58,405 nucleotides of DNA from Akkermansiaceae bacterium (GCA_903934285.1 CAIZNN010000256.1:1-58405), one strand, 5' to 3'. Positions 47,958-56,950 are shown, numbered from the stretch's first letter. Numbers and translations are program-made. The notes: a model not told the origin generated them from the sequence alone.

Positions 47958-48291
47958 GAGGGATGGTGGATTTGGGCTTGCGCGGGCCGAGTCTAAGGGA
48001 ATTGGCCAACGATGGCAATGCAAACAATCACGCTGCCATCACAACCGCACACCCTAAACCCGGGCCCGCCGCAGGCAACCCGAAAATTCCCCCGGAATTG
48101 CCGGATGGTTTGTCGCTGCGCCCAGCAGGGGGCTTGACAAAACACGCCGCCATTGAGGGCCTGGCCGGGGTGCTCATCGCCGCGGGGGGGTACGGGAATT
48201 CTGTTGGAATATGGGGCCCGTGGCCGCCCCAAGCCTCGGTCCGCGCAGGGTTGATGTAACATTCGTCCGGTGCCGGACGTATCCAATCGCG
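47958..48291. other. Intergenic region between divergent genes
   Basis: This 334-base gap separates the prepilin-like gene from the HlyD-like gene. A TTGACA occurs at 48137-48142 but no -10 box is found at the right distance. I see no RNA gene, repeat or conserved ORF in it. Confidence 0.4.
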
Positions 48292-49185
48292 ATGAAAACC
48301 AGAACCTTGCCTTTCCGGATGCATCTCTTCTGTGTCGTCGCAGTGAGCCTCAGCATTGCCGCGCCTACAGACGCGGCGGAGCCCCAAACTAACCAACCAG
48401 CAGCGCTCGCCCGCGTGCCAGCGGGGGCCGCCGAACCGGTGGTCGAGGTGATCCGCACCAAGCGGGCCGGCACCGTGGTGGCCTTGCTGGTCAAGCCGGG
48501 GGATGTGGTGAGCAAGGATCAGGTGCTGGGCCACATCGAACTGGACGCGGCCAAGTTGAGCGTCGATACGGCGCGGGCCAATCTGGAGGCCACCGGTACC
48601 TTGGACCAAATGTTCTGGCAATATCAGGCGCTGACCGTCACCCGCGGCGAAATGGAGGAGGCCGTGCGCAAACGCACCGCGCCCAAGTCCCGCCTGCAAT
48701 ATGCCCTCCACATGGAAAAATGGGCCAAAGCCCAGCTCGAGGCCCAACAGGATCTCAAGAAGGTGCAGAAGATCAACTTCGAACACTATCAGAACGAGTA
48801 CGAATCGCGGTTCTTCCGCGCCCCCATCGAGGGCGTGGTCACCGAGGTGAAAGTCGCCGTGGGGCAGGTCGTCGGCATCGGCGCGGTGGCCTTCACCGTG
48901 TCTAACGAAAGCCGCCTGTCGGTGCCCGTCGCGGTGCCGGTTCCGGCTGCTGCCGCCGCGCTGCAAGCCGGCAAGCTCTCGCTGCGGGCCGAGCCGGGGC
49001 AACCGACAATCTGGGCGAAGGTGGCCGGGGGCAGCGGGCATCCCAGCACGCCCGGCGTGAAAAAAAGCCTCCACTTGTCGGTCAATAAGTCCGACCTGCC
49101 GGCGGGCGTGGCGTGCAAGGCCCTCAAGGTTGAAGTGCTGGTGCCGGATGGCTGCGCCACCGGCAGGCGCGGCGGCGCGGCGTGA
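48292..49185 (+). CDS. HlyD-like periplasmic adaptor (membrane fusion protein), orphan
   Basis: This 297-residue secreted protein has a signal peptide (MHLFCVVAVSLSIAAPTDAA). A biotinyl-lipoyl-like half motif follows (RAGTVVALLVKPGDVVSKDQ), then a helical hairpin (about 95-190, Gln/Lys/Glu-rich). The second half motif is FRAPIEGVVTEVKVAVGQVV. This is the layout of HlyD/RND-type adaptors, but the membrane-proximal domain is short and no transporter or outer-membrane factor is nearby. The stop codon lies in a tandemly repeated GC-rich sequence (about 49186-49218 continues it), so the C-terminal GRRGGAA may be eroded. Confidence 0.75.
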   Translation: MKTRTLPFRMHLFCVVAVSLSIAAPTDAAEPQTNQPAALARVPAGAAEPVVEVIRTKRAGTVVALLVKPGDVVSKDQVLGHIELDAAKLSVDTARANLEATGTLDQMFWQYQALTVTRGEMEEAVRKRTAPKSRLQYALHMEKWAKAQLEAQQDLKKVQKINFEHYQNEYESRFFRAPIEGVVTEVKVAVGQVVGIGAVAFTVSNESRLSVPVAVPVPAAAAALQAGKLSLRAEPGQPTIWAKVAGGSGHPSTPGVKKSLHLSVNKSDLPAGVACKALKVEVLVPDGCATGRRGGAA

Positions 49186-49349
49186 AGCTGCGGCGCGGCG
49201 TGAAGCTGCGGCCCGCGGGGTTGCCGGATGCAGCCGGCTGCAGCCAAGACCCGGGACGGCGCCCCCTCGAGGGCGGCAACCCGCCCGCTGGCAGCGCCGG
49301 GGCAAACTAACTCCCGTTGCAAATCGTGGCCACGCGTTTACGCTGACCC

Positions 49350-50834
49350 ATGACAAGGGTGTTGCTGCTCTATCCGGAATTCCCGAATACCTTTTGGAGT
49401 TTTAAGCATGCGCTGAAGTTCGTGCGCAAGCGGGCCGCCTTGCCGCCGCTCGGGCTGTTGACGGTGGCGGCGATGCTGCCAGCCGGCTGGGGCAAGCGCC
49501 TCATCGACCTGAATGTGGCCAAACTGAGCGAGGCCGACCTGGCGTGGGCGGACTTGGTGTTAGTCAGCGGGATGGTCGCGCAACGGGAGTCGGCGCGGGC
49601 GTTGATCGCACGTTGTCACGCGGCAGGCAAAACGGTGGTCGCTGGCGGGCCGCTGTTCTCCAGCGAGCACGCGGACTTTGCGGGCGTGGATCATTTCATC
49701 CTCAACGAGGCCGAAATCACCCTGCCCGAGTTCTTGCACGACCTCGCCGCCGGCCGACCCCGGCACCTCTACACCACCACCGGGCTGCCGGACTTGAGTG
49801 CCACCCCGGTGCCAATGTGGGAATTGGCCGACCTGCGCCGCTACGGATCGATGTGCTTGCAGTATTCGCGGGGTTGTCCGTTTGACTGCGAATTCTGTGA
49901 CATCACGGCCAAGTTCGGCCACCGCAGCCGCACCAAGTCCGCGGCGCAAGTGCTTGCGGAACTCGACGCGCTGGCGGCCGCCGGTTGGCGCGGGCCGGTG
50001 TTTTTCGTCGATGACAACTTCATCGGCAACAAGCGCAAACTGCGCGAGGAATTGCTGCCCGCACTCACCGCCTGGCAGCGCAACCACCGCCACCGCTTCA
50101 CCTTTTACACCGAGGCATCCATCAACCTCGCCGACGACGAGGCGTTGACCCGCGCCATCGTGGCGGCCGGGTTTGATGCCGTGTTCATCGGCATCGAAAC
50201 GCCCGACGATGCCGGCCTGGCCGAATGCAACAAACGCCAAAACCGCGGCCGGGACATGTTAGCCGACATCCGCCGCTTGCAGCGCGCCGGCTTGGAAGTG
50301 CAGGGCGGCTTCATCGTCGGATTCGATTCGGACACCCAGTCGATTTTCCGCCGGCAGCTGGAGTTCATCCAGAACAGCGGGATTGTCACGGCCATGGTGG
50401 GCATGCTCACCGCTCTGCCTGGCACCCGGTTGTTTGAGCGCTTGCAGCGCGAGGGGCGCTTGCTTGGCCCCTCAAGCGGCAACAATAGCGACGGCACCAC
50501 CAATTTCCTGCCGCGCATGGACCTGCAAGCGTTGCGCGACGGCTATCGCAACTTGATGGCGACACTTTACGCCCCCCGGGCCTATTACCGGCGCGTGCGG
50601 ACGTTTTTGCGCGAATTCCATCCGCCGGCGCTGGCGATTCGTTTCGATCCGGCAACACTTGCCGCCATGATCCGTTCCGCGGTCGGCCTCGGCCTGTTCG
50701 GCCGCGAGCGGCTCCACTATTGGCACTTGCTGGCGTGGACGTGTTGCCGGCGGCCGTTGTTGTTGCCTGTCGCCGTCAAACTCGCCATCTACGGCCACCA
50801 TTTCCGCCGCTGTGCCGCCAGCTTGACCAAGTGA
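49350..50834 (+). CDS. B12-binding radical SAM protein
   Basis: This 494-residue protein has an N-terminal cobalamin-binding-like domain (LLLYPEFPNTFW, then LVLVSGMVAQRESARALI). The radical SAM domain binds a 4Fe-4S cluster through C176, C180 and C183 (SRGCPFDCEFCDIT). The family is that with the DUF4070-like C-terminus and includes hopanoid methylases such as HpnP and HpnR. No hopanoid genes are next to it, so the substrate is unknown. The gene stands alone, preceded by GCTGACCC before the ATG. Confidence 0.88.
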   Translation: MTRVLLLYPEFPNTFWSFKHALKFVRKRAALPPLGLLTVAAMLPAGWGKRLIDLNVAKLSEADLAWADLVLVSGMVAQRESARALIARCHAAGKTVVAGGPLFSSEHADFAGVDHFILNEAEITLPEFLHDLAAGRPRHLYTTTGLPDLSATPVPMWELADLRRYGSMCLQYSRGCPFDCEFCDITAKFGHRSRTKSAAQVLAELDALAAAGWRGPVFFVDDNFIGNKRKLREELLPALTAWQRNHRHRFTFYTEASINLADDEALTRAIVAAGFDAVFIGIETPDDAGLAECNKRQNRGRDMLADIRRLQRAGLEVQGGFIVGFDSDTQSIFRRQLEFIQNSGIVTAMVGMLTALPGTRLFERLQREGRLLGPSSGNNSDGTTNFLPRMDLQALRDGYRNLMATLYAPRAYYRRVRTFLREFHPPALAIRFDPATLAAMIRSAVGLGLFGRERLHYWHLLAWTCCRRPLLLPVAVKLAIYGHHFRRCAASLTK

Positions 50835-50894
50835 GGTGTGAATGCCCACCCTCTGCAGTTGGGAGCAACACAAGCGCCAACCCACCCGGCCACC

Positions 50895-51134
50895 TCACCC
50901 AATCCCCTTCTGCAAATCCCTAACACTCCACAGCCGCCCGGCCGCGGCTGCCGCGTGGCCCCGCAGTTTCCGCGCCCCGCTCGTGCGCTTCTCCGCCCTA
51001 ACCGGATTCAAGTCGATATATGCCGCCATCGTGCGCGATGCCACCCCGTCTTCCACCAGCACGCATCTCACCGAACTGCCATCTAAAACCACCATGTCAA
51101 GGGCGTTTTCCACAAGAGGAGACTTCACATGCAA
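50895..51134 (-). pseudogene. Remnant of an IS200-like (RAYT) transposase C-terminus
   Basis: The segment CVLVEDGVASRTMAAYIDLN with following PVRA is the conserved C-terminal part of verrucomicrobial Y1 transposases of the same type as the gene at 1-660. The HUH motif and the catalytic tyrosine region are missing, and the sequence after PVRA does not continue as in the family. This is a decayed copy. Confidence 0.65.
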
Positions 51135-51231
51135 GAGGGGACCTCACTTGCACTTGCATCGGGTGAGAAGGGCATTGGTCCCGGCGCCTGCAGCACCTGG
51201 AGTTTCCACTCCCTGCCATCCAAACGCCACC

Positions 51232-51264
51232 TTGACATGACGCCGATACTTAGCTAGCCTAGCT
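51232..51264 (+). promoter_or_regulatory. Candidate promoter and palindromic operator of Phd/PIN module 2
   Basis: A perfect -35 TTGACA (51232-51237) is followed after 17 bases by TAGCCT (51255-51260), a weak -10. The inverted repeat AGCTAG-C-CTAGCT (51252-51264) covers the -10 box. Transcription would start about two bases before the ATG at 51269, giving a nearly leaderless mRNA. CTAG is generally rare in GC-rich genomes, so two copies in this site are notable. Confidence 0.5.
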
Positions 51265-51268
51265 CACC

Positions 51269-51520
51269 ATGATCACAGCCAACATGCACGAAGCCAAGAG
51301 CCGCCTTTCCGCCTTGGTCAAAGCTGTCGAGGAAGATGGCGAAACGGTCATCCTTTGCCGCAATGGCAAGCAAGTCGCCGCAATCCAGCCATGGTCCCCT
51401 GCCCCGCAAAAGGTCAAACGCCTGCCCAGACCCACTGTCACCCTCAAGGTGAAGTTCGCTCCCGGTTACGATCCAACCGAAGGTGCCTCAGAGGAAGAAT
51501 GGCCATCCGAATACCGATGA
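51269..51520 (+). CDS. Phd-family antitoxin
   Basis: This 83-residue protein with MHEAKSRLSALVKAVEEDGE and VILCRNGKQVAAIQP forms the Phd/YefM N-terminal DNA-binding fold. The basic-to-acidic tail (KFAPGYDPTEGASEEEWPSE) would bind the toxin. The stop overlaps the toxin start (ATGA). A palindromic operator covers its promoter. It is a different lineage from module 1 at 17664, with little similarity outside the fold. Confidence 0.9.
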   Translation: MITANMHEAKSRLSALVKAVEEDGETVILCRNGKQVAAIQPWSPAPQKVKRLPRPTVTLKVKFAPGYDPTEGASEEEWPSEYR

Positions 51521-51903
51521 TTTTATTCGACACATGCACCCTGCTCTGGCTTTCCTCAGACCAGGCCAGGCTGAGCCAAGCTGCGGTTTCCGCCTGGGAA
51601 AATTCCAGTGACAGGCGTTACCTCAGTGCCATTTCAATATTTGAGATCGCCCAGAAAGTCGCCAGCAAGAAACTCTCCCTGCCCCAAACCCTGTCAAAGT
51701 GGCGTCAGGAGCTGGCCCGGCTGTTCTCACTGGAGGAAATCCCGGTGAACTCCTCCGTCGCTATCAAAGCCGCGGCGCTGCCTCCCATCCACAAGGACCC
51801 CTTTGATCGCCTCATTATCGCCACCGCCTTGATCCACAAGCTCACCATCGTCACCTGCGATGAGAAAATCATCCAATACCCGCGCCTCAAAACCCTCTGG
51901 TAA
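51517..51903 (+). CDS. PIN-domain toxin
   Basis: This 128-residue PIN protein starts MILFDTCTLLWLSSDQARLS. Acidic residues are D5, E43 (AISIFEIAQK) and the two D of HKDPFDRLIIATA, with a final D in TIVTCDEKI. These form the usual metal site of PIN ribonucleases. Coupling to the Phd antitoxin by ATGA makes a complete module. An in-frame ATG at 51499 would add six residues. Confidence 0.9.
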   Translation: MILFDTCTLLWLSSDQARLSQAAVSAWENSSDRRYLSAISIFEIAQKVASKKLSLPQTLSKWRQELARLFSLEEIPVNSSVAIKAAALPPIHKDPFDRLIIATALIHKLTIVTCDEKIIQYPRLKTLW

Positions 51904-51960
51904 CAACTTTCCCGGACATTCTCCATCCTCTATCTCCAATCCTCGATCCATCATCCCCCC

Positions 51961-53274
51961 ATGACCATACGCACCCGTTTCGCTCCCTCGCCCACCGGCT
52001 ATTTGCACGTAGGCGGGGCCCGCACCGCCTTGTTCAATTGGTTGTTTGCCCGCAGCCAGGGTGGCACCTTCGTGTTGCGGGTAGAGGACACCGATGAGGC
52101 GCGCAACACCGACGCGGCGCGGCAAGCGATTTTTGATGGCATGGAGTGGCTCGGGCTCGACTGGGATGAAGGGCCGGGCATCGGCGGGGCCTATGGGCCG
52201 TATTTTCAGAGTGAGCGCAAGGGGATCTACGACGCATGGTTTGACAAGCTGCACGCGGCCGGCCGCCTCTATGAGGACGCGGGGGCGTGGCGGTTCCGGT
52301 TTGAGCGCCGGCCGGTGACCATGCGTGACTTGGTGTGTGGCGAGGTGACCATTGATTATCGCGATGAATCCAACACCCCGGACATGGTGATCCGGCGCTC
52401 GGATGGCTCGTATGTGTTCCACTTTGTCAATGTGGTGGATGATTTGGAAATGGCCATCAGCCATGTGATCCGCGGCGAGGATCATTTGATGAACACGCCC
52501 AAGCACCTGCAATTGATTGAAGCGCTGGGCGGCGTGGCGCCCCACTACGCGCACATTCCGCTGATCCTCAATCCGGACGGCTCGAAGATGTCCAAGCGCG
52601 ATGCCGGCGCGGCGGTCGGGGATTATCCCCGCCAGGGCTTCCTCGCGGCGGCGGTGGTCAATTTCATCGCCTTGCTGGGCTGGTCGTCCAAGACCGAGGA
52701 GGAAATTTTCACCCTCAAGGAGCTTGTGGCGCGCTTCTCACTGGAAGCCGTCAACCGCGCCCCGGCCCGCTTCGACCTGGAGAAATGCCGTTGGGTCAAT
52801 CAGCAGCATCTGGCAAAATTGAGCGAATCCGCCTTCGCCGCGCTGGCGGAGCCGTTTGTGCGGCAGGCCGGCCTGCCGGTGCCAGACCATTTTGTGGCGG
52901 TCGCCGCCGCGGTCAAAGACAAGGTGCGGCTGCTGAGTGAAGTGCCGGATGCGGCGGCCTTTCTTTTGACAGAGCAGATTCCGTTGGATGAGGCGGTGGT
53001 GGCCAAGGTCGGCGGCGCCGCCGCTGGCTTGTTAGAAAAGCTGGCGGTGGCCTTTGAAGGGATCGGCGAATGGTCGGGCCACGAGGCAAAAGCGGCCTTG
53101 CACGAGGTGGCGGTGGCCGCCGGGGTCAAGCCGGGCCAGTTGATGTTTCCGCTGCGCGCGGCGTTGTCCGGGCGCGCCCACGGTCCCGATCTGGGCGCCA
53201 TCCTCGGCCTGTTAGGCCGTGCCCGCAGCATTGCGCGCCTGCGCGAGTTTGCGAGAGTGCTGGCGCACGGATAG
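51961..53274 (+). CDS. gltX: Glutamyl-tRNA synthetase
   Basis: This enzyme charges tRNA-Glu, and in organisms without GlnRS also tRNA-Gln. The 437-residue class I synthetase shows the HIGH-type motif PSPTGYLHVGGARTA and the K209-M-S-K-R motif. The length is at the short end (family about 460-500), with a reduced C-terminal anticodon-binding region. It is directly preceded by six C residues before the ATG and no Shine-Dalgarno sequence. aroE follows on the same strand after 33 bases. Confidence 0.95.
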   Translation: MTIRTRFAPSPTGYLHVGGARTALFNWLFARSQGGTFVLRVEDTDEARNTDAARQAIFDGMEWLGLDWDEGPGIGGAYGPYFQSERKGIYDAWFDKLHAAGRLYEDAGAWRFRFERRPVTMRDLVCGEVTIDYRDESNTPDMVIRRSDGSYVFHFVNVVDDLEMAISHVIRGEDHLMNTPKHLQLIEALGGVAPHYAHIPLILNPDGSKMSKRDAGAAVGDYPRQGFLAAAVVNFIALLGWSSKTEEEIFTLKELVARFSLEAVNRAPARFDLEKCRWVNQQHLAKLSESAFAALAEPFVRQAGLPVPDHFVAVAAAVKDKVRLLSEVPDAAAFLLTEQIPLDEAVVAKVGGAAAGLLEKLAVAFEGIGEWSGHEAKAALHEVAVAAGVKPGQLMFPLRAALSGRAHGPDLGAILGLLGRARSIARLREFARVLAHG

Positions 53275-53307
53275 CCGGCAGCCGACAAGTGAAAACAGAC
53301 CACCCTC

Positions 53308-54222
53308 ATGCCCGAAGTATACACGCTGAATGATCTCGTCTCGCGGGAGGTGCTTGATGCCGGGGAGGTCAAGCCGGCGCGGTTGGCGGTGATTGGCTGG
53401 CCGATTGCGCACTCGGCCTCGCCGCAGATGCAGCAGGCGGCGTTGGACGCGGCGGGGATTCCTGCGCGTTACGTGCGCCTTGAGGTGGCGCGCGGCAGGG
53501 TGGGGGAGGCGCTGGCGCGGATGGGTGAGCTCGGGTTCATCGGCTGCAATGTGACGGTGCCGCACAAATTGGAGGTGATGGCGGCCTGTGATGTGGTGGA
53601 CGCCGCGGCGCAGGGGTTGGGGGCGGTCAACGCGGTGAGTTTCGAGGCGGAGCGGACGCGGGGCTTCAACACCGACGGGCCGGGTTTTGAGCGGGCTATT
53701 GCCGACGAGTTTGGAGTGGCGCTGGGGGCGCTCAAGGTGGTTGTTTTCGGTGCTGGCGGCGGTGCCGGCCAAGCGCTTGCCGCGCAATGTGTGATGCAGG
53801 GGGTGGCGCGCCTGGTCATCGTCAACCGGACGCTTGACAAGTTGTGGCCGCTGGCGTCGCGGTTGCAGGCGTTGGCACCGGGCTGCGAGCTCACGGCGCT
53901 GTCGTTGCACGATCCCGCGCTGGCCGAGACCTGCCTCGGGGGGGATTTGCTCGTCAATGCCTCGTCGGTCGGCTTGCACCCCGGCGAGCCATCGATTGTG
54001 CCGGCGGCTTGCCTGCGGGCCGGACATTTGGTGTACGACTGTGTCTATCAGCCGACGCCGACTCCGTTGTTAGAGCAGGCCGCCGCGCGGGGTTGCCGCA
54101 CGGCGAGTGGGCGGTCGATGCTGTTGCATCAAGGCGCGCTGGCCTTCCAACAATGGTTTCCGGGCAGCGCGCCGCTGGCGGTGATGCGCGCCGCCCTGGC
54201 TGGTGCCAGCGGCGGGCGCTGA
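53308..54222 (+). CDS. aroE: Shikimate dehydrogenase
   Basis: The enzyme reduces 3-dehydroshikimate with NADPH in aromatic amino-acid synthesis. The 304-residue protein has IGWPIAHSASPQMQQAALDA for shikimate binding, catalytic K87 in NVTVPHK, N108 in GAVNAV and D123 in FNTDGPG. The Rossmann loop is VFGAGGGAGQALAAQ, and VNRTLDK is the NADP site. It may be cotranscribed with gltX. Its 3' end meets the convergent gene at 54224 with a single base between. Confidence 0.95.
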   Translation: MPEVYTLNDLVSREVLDAGEVKPARLAVIGWPIAHSASPQMQQAALDAAGIPARYVRLEVARGRVGEALARMGELGFIGCNVTVPHKLEVMAACDVVDAAAQGLGAVNAVSFEAERTRGFNTDGPGFERAIADEFGVALGALKVVVFGAGGGAGQALAAQCVMQGVARLVIVNRTLDKLWPLASRLQALAPGCELTALSLHDPALAETCLGGDLLVNASSVGLHPGEPSIVPAACLRAGHLVYDCVYQPTPTPLLEQAAARGCRTASGRSMLLHQGALAFQQWFPGSAPLAVMRAALAGASGGR

Positions 54223-54223
54223 G

Positions 54224-55384
54224 CTAATTGGACGCTGGCGCTGACCCTGGCGCTGACGGTGGCGCTGACGGTGGTAGCGCGGGGGTGGTGTCACTGAGCG
54301 TGAGCCAGTGGCAGGCCAGGACGGAGACCAACTCGAAGGCGTGGGCGGAGTCGGCGGTGGCAGGCAGGCGGCGGATGCGCACCCGCACGCGGATCATGTC
54401 GGGAGCGTCCAGCGAGGCGAGTTTGGAGCCGAACGGGGTTAGGCCTTGTTCCTGTTGTTTGAATGCGGCGGTGAGGAGTTGGCCATCGGGGCTATCGCGG
54501 CGGATGAGGAATTCCGGCGAGGGGACGCCGGTTTGTTCCGGGTAGCCGAAGCGCGGCGCATAAAACACCAAACTCATGTGGCTCGCCTCGCTGCGTTCCT
54601 TGACCAGGCGCTCGCGGGCTAGCAGCCGGAATTCGAGTTCGGTCTCGCCGGCGCCGCTGAGAAAGAGCGACCATGGGTAATCGCAGTAGCGTGCAAAGTG
54701 TTCCCAATCGAGGCGCCACTCGCCGTTTTGTTGGACAAAAACGCAGTTGAGGGCGCGTCCGTCCGCCGCCAGCCAGCGGCTCTCCACGGCCTGGCCGGCC
54801 GGCAAATTCAGCAGGGTGTTGGTGGTGTTGGTGAGGGTTTTGGGATCCAGCCGGGTCAGGGGATTGAGGTCATAGAAGCGCGCCATTCGGCCGGCGGTGG
54901 CCACCGGATTGAGCACGAATTGGTTGCGCTCTTCGGGTGTGCCTGCATTGAGAAAGCGGCCGAGGGCAGCGTAGCAAGCCGGCAGTGCTTGGTTGAGCTG
55001 GACGAACGATTCGTCGCCGGTGGTCCCTTTCATTGTGGCGGCGGCGGAAGTGGCCGGTGTGCGTTCCGCATCACCGCCCCAGATGAAGCGGACCGCGAAC
55101 ACGATGAGGCCCATCATCAGCAGCCAGCCGAGCACGATTTTGATCATGAGGTAATTGCGGGGTGGCCGCCGGGTGGCGGTTTTCGGGCGCTTTGGGCTGC
55201 CTGCGGCAGGCGGGGGCGCGGCGGCGGGTGGTGGCGGGGTCGTTCGTGCCGACGCTGCATCCACCCCCAGTGAGGGGATGCGTCCACACTTGGTGCAACG
55301 GCGGTCCGGGGCCTCACCGACGGGCGCCTTGAAGAGCAAGCCGCAACGACCGCAGTGATACCATGCCAAGTTTTCTTCGCTCAC
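54224..55384 (-). CDS. Membrane-anchored protein with N-terminal zinc ribbon, unknown function
   Basis: The 386-residue protein starts with a rubredoxin/zinc-ribbon-like motif, YHCGRCGLLFKAPV and RCTKCGRIP (two CxxC pairs). A Pro/Ala-rich linker and one membrane helix (about 80-100, IKIVLGWLLMMGLIVFAVRF) follow. The remainder is a folded, probably extracytoplasmic domain with WLAADGRALNCVFVQQNGEW and FEL-type strands. The tail is low-complexity (PPSAPPSAPGSAPAS) and its DNA is repetitive. I do not recognise the family. The adjacent upstream gene has the same anchored design and may be a partner or distant paralog. Confidence 0.7.
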   Translation of the reverse strand: MSEENLAWYHCGRCGLLFKAPVGEAPDRRCTKCGRIPSLGVDAASARTTPPPPAAAPPPAAGSPKRPKTATRRPPRNYLMIKIVLGWLLMMGLIVFAVRFIWGGDAERTPATSAAATMKGTTGDESFVQLNQALPACYAALGRFLNAGTPEERNQFVLNPVATAGRMARFYDLNPLTRLDPKTLTNTTNTLLNLPAGQAVESRWLAADGRALNCVFVQQNGEWRLDWEHFARYCDYPWSLFLSGAGETELEFRLLARERLVKERSEASHMSLVFYAPRFGYPEQTGVPSPEFLIRRDSPDGQLLTAAFKQQEQGLTPFGSKLASLDAPDMIRVRVRIRRLPATADSAHAFELVSVLACHWLTLSDTTPALPPSAPPSAPGSAPASN

Positions 55385-55393
55385 GGGGCAAGT

Positions 55394-56608
55394 TTAGGGC
55401 GAAACCCAGTCAATGTGAAGCAACTCTCCGATGAGCCATTGATTTTTTTGCGCGCCGGCAGGAGCGGGGGTCAAGCGCAGGGTCATGGGCAGTTGTGCGG
55501 CGGTCTCGTCGTCTCGCGTCGCCGCATCGAAGGCATGCAGCAGGGCGGCGGCGGCGGTGCCGTTGGCTGGCGCGTAGCCCCAAATGACGTGGGCCCGATC
55601 TGGCGCGAGCACTTTGTATGAGCGGTACTCCGTTTCCGGGAATCTCTGTGAATAGAAATTTTCCGGGGCAAGGTAGGCCCGGATGACGCCGCCGGAGCCT
55701 ACGCCGCGCTCAAGGGTTGCGAACTCGGTGTCGCCCAGTCCTTGGGTGGCCTCCCAGTCGATCTGCAAGGTTTTCCCGAGGCGGACGAAATACACCCGGA
55801 ACGGGGTGAAGTCCGGTTTGCGTCCGCACAACTGCCCGTAGGCCAGCCCGCCCTCCATAATGACCTTCCAGGCCGCTTCGCGCGGCGGTTGCCAGTCGGC
55901 CGGAGCATGCCACGGTTGCCAGTCCTGGGTGAGGCGCGGGGCCAATCGCGCGGCATCGCGGATCAGCGGCACGACCTCTGCCACAGTCGTGGCCTTGGCA
56001 TAGGCCGCGACCATGGCGCGGGCGGTTTCTTCGCACGGCCCGTCCAGTTCAAAGCCATCGACTTGTTTGATCGGCACCTCCTCGGCCAAGGCGAGGACGG
56101 GCGCCGCCGGCTTCTTTTTTTGCGATAGAAACAACTCTTGGGCAGCCAGCGCCGCCATCAGCAAGAGTGCTGCGCCCGCTCCGGCCAGCACCAACCACCG
56201 CAGCGGGTGGTGGCGGTCCCGCCCCCAATCCTGCCCTTCGCCATGCAGGTGGAGCGGTTCTTGCCGCACGGTCAGAGTCCAGGCTGGAATGGTGTTGGCG
56301 GCTTGAAACGGCCCCTCGTCCGGCGCCTGAGCCAACTTCATCACCTCCCCGCCGTATTCCTTGATTGCCAGCCGTGCCATGGGTGGCGCCGCGCGCGGCG
56401 CCGGCGCCGCCACGTCAATGCGCAAGCCGCCCGCTGCCGGCGGCCGGGGCATGGCGTTGGCAATTCCAGGCACGGCTGCCCCCCGCTTGTCCGGCAGCAC
56501 CATTGCGCCAGACTCGCGCGCCGGGGGCGCCAGGCCCTCGTCATCCCACACATCCGCCGCCGAAACGGCCGGGACGTGATTGTTAGGGTCGTGAAGGTCG
56601 GCAGCCAT
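55394..56608 (-). CDS. Membrane-anchored protein, unknown function (partner of the zinc-ribbon protein)
   Basis: The 404-residue protein has a long polar, Pro/Ala-rich N-terminal region. One membrane helix follows at about 160-180 (LRWLVLAGAGAALLLMAALA), then a soluble domain (about 200-404) with GKTLQIDWEATQGLG and YRSYKVLAPDRAHVIWGYA. The segment QIDWEA resembles RLDWEH of the downstream protein, suggesting a shared domain. I used the ATG at 56608 (MAADLHDPNNHV); the frame is open to 56806. It is nine bases from the downstream gene, so they form an operon. Confidence 0.68.
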   Translation of the reverse strand: MAADLHDPNNHVPAVSAADVWDDEGLAPPARESGAMVLPDKRGAAVPGIANAMPRPPAAGGLRIDVAAPAPRAAPPMARLAIKEYGGEVMKLAQAPDEGPFQAANTIPAWTLTVRQEPLHLHGEGQDWGRDRHHPLRWLVLAGAGAALLLMAALAAQELFLSQKKKPAAPVLALAEEVPIKQVDGFELDGPCEETARAMVAAYAKATTVAEVVPLIRDAARLAPRLTQDWQPWHAPADWQPPREAAWKVIMEGGLAYGQLCGRKPDFTPFRVYFVRLGKTLQIDWEATQGLGDTEFATLERGVGSGGVIRAYLAPENFYSQRFPETEYRSYKVLAPDRAHVIWGYAPANGTAAAALLHAFDAATRDDETAAQLPMTLRLTPAPAGAQKNQWLIGELLHIDWVSP

Positions 56609-56950
56609 CGGAAATCCCACACCTGGGAAGCGGGGGTAGCTTGCCCGGCAGGTGGCCGGGTTGCAAGCCGGCAAGTCGCTGAATTCAAATGAGGAGGAGG
56701 TGTGCGCCTTCATCTGTCTGGGCGCGGCGGCCGTGGAGAAGCTCGCGCCAATCCGCAGCATCCTGCAAATGCCGGAGCCCGCGCAATGGGAGTGAAAGCA
56801 ATTCACATGCGAGCGGGAGGCCCCGGGCCCGACTCATCCGTGCCGCCGTGCCACCGCCGGTGGCACCCGGCGGCTTCGTCCAACACCTATGCTCTCAACT
56901 GAGAGCCTTGATGCGCTGTCGCGATCAATGCTATCTCTGGGGTTGGGTGT
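56609..56950. other. Intergenic region with one hairpin
   Basis: This 342-base gap has no supported gene. It contains the perfect hairpin TGCCACC-GCC-GGTGGCA at 56849-56865, about 85 bases past the yoeB stop on the minus strand. No T-run follows it, so it is at best a weak terminator. Confidence 0.35.

Noticed and set aside
48028-49356. A 442-codon open frame antisense to the HlyD-like gene
   Set aside because: The translated sequence is His/Arg/Gly-rich with no family features. The plus strand gives a clear adaptor protein with a signal peptide.
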